A stretch of 64,000 bases of DNA from Brevundimonas huaxiensis (GCF_014218725.1 NZ_JABBJE010000001.1:310001-374000); one strand, 5' to 3'; positions 54,497 to 63,715 are shown, numbered from the stretch's first letter. Numbers and translations are program-made. Notes: a model not told the origin generated them from the sequence alone.

Positions 54497-54991
54497 TCAT
54501 TCCGGCGTCCACGCCTGCGTGGGCCGCACGAAACGCTCGCCCTTGGCCAGAAGCACGCCGCTGGCGTTGGCGACGCCGAGTTCAAGGCTTTCGGCGATGC
54601 GGCGGGCGCGTTGAATGAAGTGGTCGGCGGCGATGGGCGGGCAAAGGGTGCGCGCGGTATCGGCGAACAGCTCCAGCCAGCGATCGAAATGCCGCGCATC
54701 GATGGGAAGGGGCAGGTGTTTTGGCATCGGCCGGCCCTGATAGACGCCGGTGGACAGGGCGACCGACGACCAGAACAGCTTCATCTGCGCCAGATGCGGC
54801 GCCCAGTCGGTGATCCGGTGTGCGAAGATCGGGCCGATCAGCACGTCGTCGCGGACACGGGCGTAAAAGCCTTCGACCAGGGCGTCGATCATGGCCTCGT
54901 CTATGCCGGTCTGGTCTCGCAGGCGCTGGACGGCGGCCTCGCGCCGCGCGGCGGCGCCAGCGGGGTTTTCAATGCGGAAACGGGTTTGCAT
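54497..54991 (-). CDS. Group III truncated hemoglobin
   Basis: 164-residue heme protein of the trHb III (trHbP) family. DALVEGFYARVRDDVLIGPIF gives the B-helix Tyr, and FWSSVALSTGVYQGRPMPKH with HFDRWLELF gives the F8 His (in PMPKH) and the following helix. ATG at 54991 replaces a longer frame. Roles proposed for this family include NO or redox chemistry. It is 110 nt upstream of uvrA on the same strand, across the SOS box. Confidence 0.85.
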   Translation of the reverse strand: MQTRFRIENPAGAAARREAAVQRLRDQTGIDEAMIDALVEGFYARVRDDVLIGPIFAHRITDWAPHLAQMKLFWSSVALSTGVYQGRPMPKHLPLPIDARHFDRWLELFADTARTLCPPIAADHFIQRARRIAESLELGVANASGVLLAKGERFVRPTQAWTPE

Positions 54992-55016
54992 GACGGCAGG
55001 TCTAGCCGCCGCCAGC

Positions 55017-55451
55017 CTAGTGGTCGAGAAAGTCGCCGGCGTTGAACGACAGGACGCAGATGGGGTCTCCGCCCGTCGTATCGATCGAGCAGGAATCGAC
55101 GCCGAACAGGTCGGCCTCGACCTTGGCGGTCGAGCGGAAGGTGCGGCCGTCACGCTGGAATGTCGATCCGATCTTCTCGCTCCACGGGATCAAGGCCGCG
55201 GCAAAGGCCGCGGCCGGCGCACCCGTGCACGTGAACAGAATATATTCCGCGCCGTCCCCGTTGTCCGCGCGGCGATAGGCATCGGCCGCAGCAGCCTGCT
55301 GCAGGCAGGCGGCATAGAGCCGCGCGTTCGGCGGCGGCGCCTGCGTTGGCACGGCGCTGTAGTTTGGGGCTGATGGCGGCGCGTTCGGCGCGGTGGCGCA
55401 GGCGGCGCAAGCGAGGGCGGAGAACACTGTGAGCAGGACGACTGGCTTCAT
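55017..55451 (-). CDS. Exported lipoprotein, unknown function
   Basis: 144 residues with a lipoprotein-type signal (LACAACATA) followed by a Pro-rich stretch (NAPPSAPNYSAVPTQAPPPN). The mature part has several Cys (YAACLQQA, FTCTGAP, DSCSIDTTGGDPICVL). I do not recognise the domain. It lies just upstream of the hemoglobin gene, 25 nt away. Confidence 0.6.
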   Translation of the reverse strand: MKPVVLLTVFSALACAACATAPNAPPSAPNYSAVPTQAPPPNARLYAACLQQAAAADAYRRADNGDGAEYILFTCTGAPAAAFAAALIPWSEKIGSTFQRDGRTFRSTAKVEADLFGVDSCSIDTTGGDPICVLSFNAGDFLDH

Positions 55452-55568
55452 AGGGGTCTCCTCAAGGCCAAGCTTCTCACGCGGCCGTGTTCGACGCCAG
55501 ACTTGCGCATTGCGGGATTACGACCCATCCTGCTTGTTCTGACGCGTTTTGCAGAAGGTTTGACGATC

Positions 55569-55694
55569 ATGATCATCGCATTGGCCACCGGTTCCGCCCT
55601 GTCCGCCATGCTGCTCGTGATCCTCAATGCCAATCAGCCCAAGCCGAAACGCGTCCCCGTCCGCACTCGCGACACTCGACAAGGTCGCCGCTAG
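55569..55694 (+). CDS. Possible small membrane protein (41 residues)
   Basis: MIIALATGSALSAMLLVILNA is one hydrophobic helix, followed by a basic tail. GAAGG lies about 11 nt before the ATG. It overlaps the ABC-F gene by 68 nt in another frame and might couple its translation, but could be chance. Confidence 0.25.
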   Translation: MIIALATGSALSAMLLVILNANQPKPKRVPVRTRDTRQGRR

Positions 55695-57237
55695 GACGCC
55701 GGACGGCGCCACCCTCTTCGACAATCTGAGCCTGACGTTCGGGCCTGAGCGCACCGGCATCGTCGGTCGCAATGGTGCGGGAAAGAGCACGCTGCTTCGC
55801 CTGATCTCGGGCGAAGCCGCGCCGGCCGAAGGGGCTGTCGCGCGAGCCGGAGCGATCGGCGTCTTGGATCAGCGCTATGAGCCGACGCCTGCTGAGACCG
55901 TTGCTCAAACCCTCGGCGTCGAAGGAGCGCTGGCGGTTTTGGGGCGGGCTTTGGCAGGGCAGGGAACGGCTGACGATTTGGCCGAGGCCGACTGGACGTT
56001 GGAGGCTCGTCTTGATGAGGCCTTGCGCGACGTCGGGCTGCCGGATGTGGACCTCGAACGCCTGACGTCCAGTCTCAGCGGGGGCGAGCAGACGCGGTTG
56101 CGCTTGGCGCGGTTAAGGCTGGCCTTGCCCGATCTGATCCTGCTGGACGAGCCGACCAATCATCTGGATGCCCAAGCGCGGGCGCTGGTCGCCGACGTCA
56201 TCGCACGTTGGGACGGCGGGGTCGTGGTGGTCAGCCATGATCGCAACCTGTTGCGCCGCATGGACCGAATCCTTGAGGTGTCGAGCCTGGGCGTCGCCAG
56301 CTACGGCGGCGGCTATGACGCCTATGTCGAGCGAAAGGCGCTGGAGCGCGAGGCGGCGACGCGGGATCTGGCCGAAGCCCAACGCGACCTCGCCCGTGTC
56401 GGCGCCGAGGCTCAGCAACGCGCCGAGGCCCAGTCGCGCCGCGACGCCGCCGGCCGCCGTAAGGCCGCGAAGGGCGACATGCCGAAAATCCTGCTGGGCG
56501 CACGGGCCGAGCGCGCCGAAAGCACGGGCGGCCTCAGCCGCTTGCTGGCCGAACGACAGGCTGAGGCCGCGCAGGACGCCTTGGCTTCAGCCCAGGCGCG
56601 CGTGGAGCGAACGCGAACGCTGGCGATCCCGATGCCGACGACCGGCCTGCCAACGGGACGGGCGGTGCTGACGTTGGACCAGGCGGGCTGGGCGACACCT
56701 GAGGGGCGTACGATCGTCGGGCCGGTCGATCTGAAGTTTGTCGGGCCGGAACGGGTCGCGATCACGGGACCGAACGGCGCGGGCAAGACGACCCTGTTGC
56801 GGCTGATCACCGGCGATCTGCAACCGACGACAGGGCGCGTCGAGCGGCCTGTGCGGGCGGTGCTGCTGGATCAGGAGGTCAAGATCCTGAGCCCGGACGA
56901 AACGCTGGTGGAGGCGTGGCGACGGTTGAACCCGAAAGGCTCGGTCAATGACGCACAGGCGGCGCTGGCGCGGTTCCTGTTTCGCAATACGGCGGCGCAG
57001 CGCCGGGTCGACGAACTTTCGGGCGGCGAGCGGCTGAGGGCGGGCCTGGCCTGCGTCATGACAGGCGCGACGCCGCCGCAGTTGCTGGTTCTGGACGAGC
57101 CGACGAACCACCTCGACCTGGACGCCATCGCGGCGGTCGAAGAGGCGCTGAACGCCTATGACGGCGCCTTGATCGTCGTGAGCCACGACGTGGATTTCCT
57201 GGCGGCGCTGAAGATCACGCGCACGATCCAGCTCTAA
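55627..57237 (+). CDS. ABC-F family ATPase
   Basis: 536 residues with two nucleotide-binding domains joined by a charged linker (about 230-330, rich in Arg, Ala and Glu). Walker A GRNGAGKST near 46 and GPNGAGKTT near 382; signatures LSGGEQTRLRLARL and LSGGERLRAGLA; DEPTNHLD twice. No membrane domain. ABC-F proteins act on ribosomes; this one is closer to the Uup/YbiT side by length, but the subclass is not certain. Start context has no clear ribosome site. Confidence 0.88.
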   Translation: MPISPSRNASPSALATLDKVAARTPDGATLFDNLSLTFGPERTGIVGRNGAGKSTLLRLISGEAAPAEGAVARAGAIGVLDQRYEPTPAETVAQTLGVEGALAVLGRALAGQGTADDLAEADWTLEARLDEALRDVGLPDVDLERLTSSLSGGEQTRLRLARLRLALPDLILLDEPTNHLDAQARALVADVIARWDGGVVVVSHDRNLLRRMDRILEVSSLGVASYGGGYDAYVERKALEREAATRDLAEAQRDLARVGAEAQQRAEAQSRRDAAGRRKAAKGDMPKILLGARAERAESTGGLSRLLAERQAEAAQDALASAQARVERTRTLAIPMPTTGLPTGRAVLTLDQAGWATPEGRTIVGPVDLKFVGPERVAITGPNGAGKTTLLRLITGDLQPTTGRVERPVRAVLLDQEVKILSPDETLVEAWRRLNPKGSVNDAQAALARFLFRNTAAQRRVDELSGGERLRAGLACVMTGATPPQLLVLDEPTNHLDLDAIAAVEEALNAYDGALIVVSHDVDFLAALKITRTIQL

Positions 57238-57243
57238 GGTCGG

Positions 57244-58821
57244 TCAGCCCCAGGCCTCCACGGCGCCCTTGCGACGGACCATAGACGGGCTGGACAGTTG
57301 GGTGCGCGGCTCGGCTTCGGCGCGGCCGAACAGCCAGCCTTGGCCGTATTCGACGCCCGCCGCCTTGAGTTCTGCGGCGACGCCGTCGGTTTCGATCATC
57401 TCGGCGATGGTTTCCAGACTCATCGAACGGCACATTTCGACGATGCTGTGCAGCATAGCCTTGGAGCGTTGGTCGGTCTGGATATCGCGAACAATGGCCC
57501 CGTCGATCTTGACCGAGTCCACCGACAGTTTGCGCAGATAGTCGAAGGCGGCGGCTCCCGCGCCGAAATCGTCGATGCAGACCTTGATGCCGGCTTCGCG
57601 CAGCCCGGCCAGGCGACGGTCGGCGGCTTCGATGTCTGCGACGGCGGAGGTTTCGGTCACCTCGACCATCAGGCGACGACGTTCTTCGGGCGCGCCGGCG
57701 GTCATGCGCAGCAACTGCTCGACATAGGTGTCGTCGCCCAGCGAGGCGCCCGAGACATTGACCGCCATCTTCAGCAGGCCGGCGCCGGGCTGGCGCATCC
57801 GCTTCAGCACCTTTTCCGCCACGGCGAGATCGAATGACTCGATCATGTCCAGCTCCTCGGCCATGCGAATGGCTTCCGCGGGACCGCTGTTGCCGCTGAA
57901 TCGGGTCAGGGCCTCGAAGTGATGGACCGCTCGTGAATCCAGATGGACGATGGGCTGATAGTGGACCTGGAACTCGCGCGACTTGACCAGGCTGCGGAAG
58001 GTCTCGGCGTCGCGGAAGGTGCGCTTCAGCGAGTCGGCGAAGGCGATCTGCGGATTGGCGAGGCCGTCGCCCTTCAGGCAGCCTTCGATGGCGAACCGCA
58101 TGGCGCGCAGCACGCACAGGGAATCCGATCCGGGCGGGACGGGCGAGCTGAACGCCTCTGCACCCAGCGACAGGCCTTCGGCCCGGCCGGCCTCAACGAT
58201 TTCGGCAGCGATGTCACGACGGTCGTTGGCGGGGCGGAGAAGGGCATAGCGGACGCCCGTGACCTGCGACGCGCTCGATCCCTCGACGGCGGCGGACTGA
58301 AGCGTGGCCTCGATGCGGCGGTTCAGACGATCGGCGGCTTCGCCGGTGACATTCTCCAACCCGGTAATGTCGAGGAAGGAAAGGGCCAGGTCGGGATTGG
58401 ACTCCAGCACACGCCCGGCGTCGGCCAGGAAATCTTCCGGTTCCAGAAGCGGCCGTGTGTCCAGATCCTCCAGCGCGAAGGCCGGGCCTTCGTAGGAGAT
58501 GGCGCAGGAGACGGCCGGCGCCATCTGCGGCAAGACGAAGGCGCGGAAAGAGGCGCGGCGCACGCGGTCGGGGCCGGCCGCCACAAGGACCGACGTCGCC
58601 GGAATACGCACGCCGGACTTCATGCCTTGCAGGGCGGTCAAGGTGGACGCGCCGTCGTGCAGCAGATCGAGCAGGGGACGGCCGGTCCAGGTTGCGCCTG
58701 CGTCCTCGCCGGCCACAGCGCCCGCGCCGATCGCAAAGGAGACCACGCCTTTCGGATCCACCTCCACCAGAGTGTCGGCGGAAGCGAAGGCCAGGCCTAG
58801 GAGGCGGGTGGTCAGCGTCAT
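57244..58821 (-). CDS. EAL-domain protein, putative c-di-GMP phosphodiesterase or effector
   Basis: 525 residues. N-terminal PAS-like part (1-110), a degenerate GGDEF-like middle (about 140-250, ALSFLDITGLENV), then a C-terminal EAL domain (about 278-500). EAL at 303-305, Asn355, Glu387, DDFG at 417-420, Lys438 and QGWLFG are kept, so catalysis is plausible. There is no membrane helix, unlike Caulobacter TipF. It follows the flgI-flgJ group by 90 nt and may tune motility. Confidence 0.8.
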   Translation of the reverse strand: MTLTTRLLGLAFASADTLVEVDPKGVVSFAIGAGAVAGEDAGATWTGRPLLDLLHDGASTLTALQGMKSGVRIPATSVLVAAGPDRVRRASFRAFVLPQMAPAVSCAISYEGPAFALEDLDTRPLLEPEDFLADAGRVLESNPDLALSFLDITGLENVTGEAADRLNRRIEATLQSAAVEGSSASQVTGVRYALLRPANDRRDIAAEIVEAGRAEGLSLGAEAFSSPVPPGSDSLCVLRAMRFAIEGCLKGDGLANPQIAFADSLKRTFRDAETFRSLVKSREFQVHYQPIVHLDSRAVHHFEALTRFSGNSGPAEAIRMAEELDMIESFDLAVAEKVLKRMRQPGAGLLKMAVNVSGASLGDDTYVEQLLRMTAGAPEERRRLMVEVTETSAVADIEAADRRLAGLREAGIKVCIDDFGAGAAAFDYLRKLSVDSVKIDGAIVRDIQTDQRSKAMLHSIVEMCRSMSLETIAEMIETDGVAAELKAAGVEYGQGWLFGRAEAEPRTQLSSPSMVRRKGAVEAWG

Positions 58822-58911
58822 GAGGCCATGCTGGCACGCAGTCGCTTAAAAAATAGGCAATGACCCTTAAGGCGCGAACCGTGATCGGCGAACGGCGAAG
58901 GGACTTCCCGT

Positions 58912-59349
58912 TCAGGCCATCCGATTGAGGGCGACAGCGCGTCCGTCGCCCAGCGAGGCCCGGCCGTCGGCGGCATAGGCGGAGGCGGGGGTGCGGGCGG
59001 CGGTGACCTCCGCCGCGATGGCGCGGACCAGACCCTCGGAGATTTGACGCGCGGCGTCGACGGCGCGGCTGTGTCGCGTCAGGACGGCGTCGAACTCACG
59101 CGTGGCGTTGATCAGGGTCTTTCGATCTTCGAGCGGAGCGCCGCTCAGCAGCGCCGGATTGGCCTTCACATGAGCGGAATCGCGACGGTAGAGATTGGCC
59201 ATCTCCTGGGTTTCCGACAGACCGGCGGCCACATCCTGAGGACGGCCGTCGGCGAAGGCGGCTGTTTCGGCCTTCAATCGCTCGGTGAGACGCAAGGTCA
59301 AGGTCGTCAACTGACGAACCCGCGCCTGGGCCAGTTCGGTGTCGCTCAT
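58912..59349 (-). CDS. Putative flagellar protein (FlbY/FlgN-like)
   Basis: 145 residues, mostly helical (LTTLTLRLTERLKAETAAF, ETQEMANLYRRDSAHVKANP). It is encoded after flgJ with an ATGA overlap, in the position of FlbY in Caulobacter. The helical form suggests an FlgN-like export chaperone. Start ATG at 59349. The name rests on position and shape. Confidence 0.55.
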   Translation of the reverse strand: MSDTELAQARVRQLTTLTLRLTERLKAETAAFADGRPQDVAAGLSETQEMANLYRRDSAHVKANPALLSGAPLEDRKTLINATREFDAVLTRHSRAVDAARQISEGLVRAIAAEVTAARTPASAYAADGRASLGDGRAVALNRMA

Positions 59350-59648
59350 TGCCGGCCCTCCTGCATCTTCAGCATTTCGGCCATGACGGTGTTGCTCAGA
59401 CCGATGCCCCCCGCCTTCACCGTGGACTTGGCCATTTCGTCCAGCATGAAGCTGCGCCATGTCGCCTCGCCCTGGCCGCCGCCGAACAGGCCGTCGGTCG
59501 ACAGGCCTTCGAACATCGGCTTCAGCATTTGCGAGATGAAGGTGGCCTCGAAGGCCTTGGCGGTTTCCGCGATCTTGTCTCGGTTAGCCGCCGTGGGCGC
59601 GGCCGCGGCGGGGCGCAGCAGGTCGGCGGAGACGGTCAGGTCGGTCAT
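59346..59648 (-). CDS. flgJ: Flagellar rod-binding protein (FlgJ N-terminal domain only)
   Basis: 100 residues matching the rod-binding part of FlgJ (KAFEATFISQMLKPMFEGLS, FMLDEMAKSTVKAGGIGL, AEMLKMQEG). The muramidase domain of enteric FlgJ is absent, as usual in alphaproteobacteria, where a separate lytic enzyme is used. It starts 2 nt after the flgI stop and overlaps the next gene by 4 nt. Confidence 0.85.
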   Translation of the reverse strand: MTDLTVSADLLRPAAAAPTAANRDKIAETAKAFEATFISQMLKPMFEGLSTDGLFGGGQGEATWRSFMLDEMAKSTVKAGGIGLSNTVMAEMLKMQEGRQ

Positions 59649-59650
59649 GC

Positions 59651-60772
59651 TCACATCACCTCGATGTCGGCCTGCAGGGCGCCGGCGGCCTTGATGGCCT
59701 GCAAGATGCTGATCATGTCGCGCGGGCTGACGCCAAGGGCGTTCAGGCCGTTGACCAGGGTGGAGAGGTTGGCGCCACCGCCCACCAGCCGCATCTGGGT
59801 GCCCAGATCCTCTTCGACGTTCACCTGGGTCGAAGGGACGACGGCGGTCTGGCCCCGGCTGAAGGGCGCCGGCTGGCTGACTTGCGGCTGTTCGTCCACC
59901 GATATGGTCAGATTGCCCTGAGCGATGGCGACGCGAGAGATGCGCACGGCGTCGCCCATGACGATGACGCCGTTGACCTCGTCGATGATGACCTTGGCGG
60001 GCGTATCGACGCTGACGGCCAGGTTTTCGATCCGGCTGATAAAGCCCGCCATGCCCAGTTCGCCGGGCGCGCGCAGGGACACGACCGTGCCGTTCTCGGC
60101 CAGGGCCGACCCCGGGTAGGCGGCGTTGACGACGGCGGCGACGCGCTGGGCGGTGGTGAAGTCGGGGTTGCGCAGGTTCAGGCGCACCTCGTTCATATTG
60201 GCCATCTGGAAGCCGGTCTCGCGCTCGACCAGGGCGCCCGAGGCGATGCGGCCCGCGGTCGGCACGCCGCGCGTCACCGACGACCCCGAACCGCCCGACG
60301 CCGAGACGGCGCCGGTCTGGACCGAGCCTTGCGCCACCGCATAGACTTGACCGTCTGCGCCTTGCAGGCTGGTTACCACAAGCGAACCGCCCAGCAGGCT
60401 CTTGGCGTCGCACATGGAGGCCACTGACACGTCGATGCGCGAGCCGGGCGTGGCGAAGGCCGGCAGGTCGGCCGTGACCATGACGGCGGCCATATTCTTG
60501 GTGTTGGCGTTGGCGCCGCGGATATTGACGCCCAGCCGCTCGGTCATGCCTTCCAGCGACTGGCGGGTGAAGGGGCAGTTGCGTAGGGAATCGCCCGTCC
60601 CGTTCAGCCCCATGACCATGCCGTAGCCGACAAGCTGGTTGCCGCGCACGCCCTCGACGGCGGCGATATCCTTGATGCGCGACTGCGACTGGGCCAGCGC
60701 CGATGTCGCGCCGCCGGCGACGACAAGCGTCGCGGCGACGGAGGCGATCAGGCGGGCAAGCAGATTTTGCAT
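59651..60772 (-). CDS. flgI: Flagellar P-ring protein FlgI
   Basis: 373-residue periplasmic P-ring subunit. Signal peptide (ending ATSALAQ), then KDIAAVEGVRGNQLVGYGMVMGLNGTGD in parts, MAAVMVTADLPAFATPGSRIDV, PTAGRIASGALVERE, and FTTAQRVAAVVNA. Complete and of normal length. First gene of flgI-flgJ-FlbY-like. Divergent from fliX, as in Caulobacter. Confidence 0.96.
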   Translation of the reverse strand: MQNLLARLIASVAATLVVAGGATSALAQSQSRIKDIAAVEGVRGNQLVGYGMVMGLNGTGDSLRNCPFTRQSLEGMTERLGVNIRGANANTKNMAAVMVTADLPAFATPGSRIDVSVASMCDAKSLLGGSLVVTSLQGADGQVYAVAQGSVQTGAVSASGGSGSSVTRGVPTAGRIASGALVERETGFQMANMNEVRLNLRNPDFTTAQRVAAVVNAAYPGSALAENGTVVSLRAPGELGMAGFISRIENLAVSVDTPAKVIIDEVNGVIVMGDAVRISRVAIAQGNLTISVDEQPQVSQPAPFSRGQTAVVPSTQVNVEEDLGTQMRLVGGGANLSTLVNGLNALGVSPRDMISILQAIKAAGALQADIEVM

Positions 60773-60829
60773 CGGTCAGGCGTCCACGCAACGTTACGAC
60801 GCCGTCTGTGCGAAGATCATGCCGCGGAA

Positions 60830-60903
60830 TTAACGACGCGAATTCAATGACAGTCGGCCTTTGAAGGTCAGAGAAGCGGCAGAATTTGCCGGGGCGTTAA
60901 CCA
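60830..60903. promoter_or_regulatory. CtrA-like half-sites between flgI and fliX
   Basis: TTAAC at 60830-60834 and TTAACCA at 60897-60903. CtrA controls this divergent pair in Caulobacter, but no full TTAA-N7-TTAA is present here. Confidence 0.3.
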
Positions 60904-60955
60904 AACAGTCATCGCCGCCCGTCATCCATGGTTTCATGACGCGGAGCACCTGCAC

Positions 60956-61381
60956 ATGAAGGTTGTCGGCCCCAACGGCGTCAGCACGCCTGCCAGCACA
61001 CGTCCGACGCGATCCGCCAGCGGCTTTTCGCTGGGGCAGACTGCGGCTGCGTCCGCGCCTGCCGCAACGACCGCCAGCGCAGCAACAGGCGGGGTCTCTG
61101 ACGTCTCGGCCCTGATGGCCCTTCAAGGGGTCGAGGGGCCGCTGGAAAAGCGGCGTCGCGCGATCCGGCGCGGCAGCGGTCTTCTGGATCGTCTCGATGA
61201 AATCAAGTTGGCCCTGCTGAACGGCGACGCCGACGAGGGGGCTCTGGATCGACTGGCGCGGAGCCTGCGCGAAGAGCGCGCCGACGATGACGACAAGGAC
61301 CTGGCCGCCTTGCTGGATCAGATCGACCTGCGCGCTTCAGTCGAACTGGCGAAGGCGGAAATGCGCCGCAACCGCCCCTGA
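60956..61381 (+). CDS. fliX: Flagellar assembly regulator FliX
   Basis: 141 residues. A low-complexity N-terminus (Ala/Ser/Thr-rich) precedes a helical C-terminal part (VEGPLEKRRRAIRRGSGLLDRLDEIKL in parts; ALLDQIDLRASVELAKAEM). FliX in Caulobacter binds FlbD and links early flagellar assembly to sigma-54 transcription of hook genes, such as the fliK and flgK units here. Position opposite flgI supports it. Confidence 0.9.
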   Translation: MKVVGPNGVSTPASTRPTRSASGFSLGQTAAASAPAATTASAATGGVSDVSALMALQGVEGPLEKRRRAIRRGSGLLDRLDEIKLALLNGDADEGALDRLARSLREERADDDDKDLAALLDQIDLRASVELAKAEMRRNRP

Positions 61382-61392
61382 TACGAAATAAT

Positions 61393-61449
61393 CGTCTGAC
61401 ATCAGGCGGCTAAGCTTCGGCAGTGAGTGACTTTTGCCACTGTCAGACG
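61393..61449. repeat. 9-bp inverted repeat between fliX and dksA
   Basis: CGTCTGACA (61393-61401) and TGTCAGACG (61441-61449) are perfect inverted copies 39 nt apart. The loop contains a weaker inner pairing (GGCA/TGCC). No T tract follows closely, so it is more likely a regulatory or RNA structure in the dksA leader than a terminator. Confidence 0.6.
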
Positions 61450-61560
61450 GTTAGTCGCCCTATTTTCATCACGGAATCGAGAACCGCGTTGCCGCGACTC
61501 GACGGGCTGACTATACGGCCATCTACGCCACAGGGGGGCGTGTTAGAGAGCGTGAGATCG

Positions 61561-61995
61561 ATGAGCGCCTTGGCGTCCGTTGTGTCCGACGAAACCGGCC
61601 CGTATCGGCCGTCTGACAGCGAGCCGTTCATGAACGAACGGCAGCAAGCCTATTTCAAGAAGAAGCTGCTGGCCTGGAAGGATGAGATCCTTCGCGAGTC
61701 CAAGGGCACCGTCGTCAATCTGAAGGCCGAGACCGAGAACCACCCCGATCTGGTGGACCGGGCGTCTTCGGAATCCGATCGCGCGCTGGAGTTGCGCACC
61801 CGCGACCGCCAACGCAAGTTGATCTCCAAGATCGACGACGCGCTGCGCCGGATCGAGGACGGCTCCTACGGCTACTGCGAAGACACGGGCGAACCCATCA
61901 GCCTGGGTCGTCTGGAAGCCCGTCCGACGGCGACCCTGTCGGTCGAAGCCCAGGAACGCCACGAACGCCGCGAACGCGTTCACCGCGACGACTGA
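61561..61995 (+). CDS. dksA: RNA polymerase-binding protein DksA
   Basis: 144-residue secondary-channel protein working with ppGpp. The coiled-coil (FKKKLLAWKDEILRESKGT) and acidic tip region are present. At the zinc-finger position only one Cys remains (YGYCEDTGEPISLGRLEARPTATLS in parts), a zinc-independent form usual for alphaproteobacteria. ATG at 61561 (MSALASVVSDETG) preferred over an upstream in-frame start. Confidence 0.94.
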   Translation: MSALASVVSDETGPYRPSDSEPFMNERQQAYFKKKLLAWKDEILRESKGTVVNLKAETENHPDLVDRASSESDRALELRTRDRQRKLISKIDDALRRIEDGSYGYCEDTGEPISLGRLEARPTATLSVEAQERHERRERVHRDD

Positions 61996-62071
61996 GGTTT
62001 AAGCCTTCCGCGCCTTGACTTCGCCGGGTTGCGGGGCGACCTAGCCGCCTCGCTTTCGAGGTCGTCTATCC

Positions 62072-63406
62072 ATGTCCGTCAAGGTTCGTTTCGCCCCGTC
62101 GCCCACGGGTAAGCTGCACGTCGGCAATGTCCGTACCGCCTTGGTGAACTGGATGTTCGCCAAGGGGCAGGGTGGATCGTTCGTCCTGCGCATCGACGAT
62201 ACCGACCTGGCGCGCTCCACGCCCGAGTTCGAACAGGGAATCGAAGACGACCTGACCTGGCTGGGGATGCCGTGGGACGAGCGTTACAACCAGTCCAAAC
62301 GGTTTGATCGCTACGAAGAAGCGGCCGCCAGGCTGAAGGCGTCGGGGCGGCTTTATCCCGCCTATGAGACCGCCGACGAGCTCGACCGTCGGCGCAAGGT
62401 GCAACTGTCGCGCGGCCTTCCGCCGATCTATGACCGCGCGGCGCTGGAACTGACCGAAGAGCAGAAGGCCGCATACGAAGCCGAAGGGCGCCGTCCCCAT
62501 TGGCGCTTCAAGCTGGATGGCAAGCGCGTCGCCTGGGAAGACCTGGCGCGCGGTCATGCGGAGGTGGACACCGCCTCGATGTCGGACCCGGTGCTGATCC
62601 GCGAGGACGGCCTGTTCCTCTACACCCTGCCGTCGGTCGTCGATGACATCGACATGGCCATCACCCACATCATCCGGGGCGAGGATCACGTCACCAACAC
62701 TGGCGCGCAGATCGAGATCTTCGAAGCGCTGGGCGCGACGGTTCCGGGGTTCGCCCACATGCCGTTGCTGGTGGGCGCCGACGGCGCGGCCCTGTCCAAA
62801 CGCCTGGGATCGCTGTCGATCAGCGACATGCGCGACCAAGGCTATGAGCCGATCGCCATCACCAGCCACCTCGGCCGGATCGGGACCTCCGATCCGCTGG
62901 AAGTCGGCGCCTCGGTCGAGGCTCTGGGTCAGAGCTTCGCCTTCTCCAAGATGGGCCGTTCGCCGGCGCGTTACGATACGGCGGATCTGGACCGGCTGAA
63001 CGCCCAGGCGCTGCACGTCATGGATTATGCGACGGCGCAGCCGCGTCTTCAGGCTCTCGGCGCCGATCTGGGCGAAGCCTTCTGGAATACGGTGCGGGGC
63101 AATCTGACAAAGTTCGCCGACGTCGCGGACATGGCGCAGATCGTCCGCGGTCCGATCCAACCCGTTATCGAAGATACGGTCTTCATCGAAACGGCGCTGC
63201 GTTTGCTGCCGGAAGTGATCGACGAGAACGCCTGGTCGGCGTGGACCTCGGCCGTCAAGGCCGAAACGGGCGCGAAGGGCAAGGCGCTGTTCATGCCGCT
63301 GCGTCTGGCGCTGACGGGCCAGCAGCACGGGCCGGACATGGCGGCCATGGCGCCGCTGATCGGTCGTGAAACCATCCAGCGGCGGCTAAGAGGCGAGGCG
63401 GCCTAA
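62072..63406 (+). CDS. gltX: Glutamyl-tRNA synthetase
   Basis: 444-residue class I GluRS. HIGH motif region PSPTGKLHVGNVRTALVNW near 9; EDDLTWLGMPWDE follows. The KMSKS position reads LSKRLGSLS near 241, a tolerated variant. A shorter anticodon-binding domain follows. Its GluRS subtype (whether it charges tRNA-Glu only, or also tRNA-Gln) cannot be told. The stop codon lies in the loop of a terminator. Confidence 0.96.
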   Translation: MSVKVRFAPSPTGKLHVGNVRTALVNWMFAKGQGGSFVLRIDDTDLARSTPEFEQGIEDDLTWLGMPWDERYNQSKRFDRYEEAAARLKASGRLYPAYETADELDRRRKVQLSRGLPPIYDRAALELTEEQKAAYEAEGRRPHWRFKLDGKRVAWEDLARGHAEVDTASMSDPVLIREDGLFLYTLPSVVDDIDMAITHIIRGEDHVTNTGAQIEIFEALGATVPGFAHMPLLVGADGAALSKRLGSLSISDMRDQGYEPIAITSHLGRIGTSDPLEVGASVEALGQSFAFSKMGRSPARYDTADLDRLNAQALHVMDYATAQPRLQALGADLGEAFWNTVRGNLTKFADVADMAQIVRGPIQPVIEDTVFIETALRLLPEVIDENAWSAWTSAVKAETGAKGKALFMPLRLALTGQQHGPDMAAMAPLIGRETIQRRLRGEAA

Positions 63407-63424
63407 GCCGCCTCACGCATTTTA
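63395..63424 (+). terminator. Intrinsic terminator overlapping the gltX stop
   Basis: GAGGCGGC (63395-63402), loop CTAA that holds the stop codon, GCCGCCTC (63407-63414), then ACGCATTTTAG. Perfect 8-bp stem. Confidence 0.75.
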
Positions 63425-63715
63425 GGCGTTGCAGACAGCCAGTTCGTCAGCGCTCAGGGCGACGCCCTTGTACGAGAAGGCGGTCACGGGACCGAACTTC
63501 TGAACCACGCGGCGGCAGGCGCGCGTCGCGGGCTGTTCCGTGCCGCCTGCAGCGGTGCAGGTCGCGCCTTCGCAGGACCAACGTGCGCCGTCGATAATGG
63601 TGGCGCGTGCGGGCGCCTTGGCGGCGTCGGCCAGCGTCAGGCTGGTGGCGGCGGGGGCTTGGGCGACCGCAGGGGCGGCGGCGAACAGGGCGGCGGCGAT
63701 CAGCAGAGCGCGCAT
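63422..63715 (-). CDS. Small secreted protein with Cys pairs
   Basis: 97 residues. Signal peptide MRALLIAAALFAAAPAVAQ, then a mature domain with SCEGATC and ATRACRRVVQKFGPVTAFSYKGVAL and a C-terminal CNA. It resembles an uncharacterised Caulobacterales family of small exported proteins. Start taken at 63715 (the signal peptide), not the longer frame. It ends within 20 nt of the gltX terminator. Confidence 0.7.
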   Translation of the reverse strand: MRALLIAAALFAAAPAVAQAPAATSLTLADAAKAPARATIIDGARWSCEGATCTAAGGTEQPATRACRRVVQKFGPVTAFSYKGVALSADELAVCNA

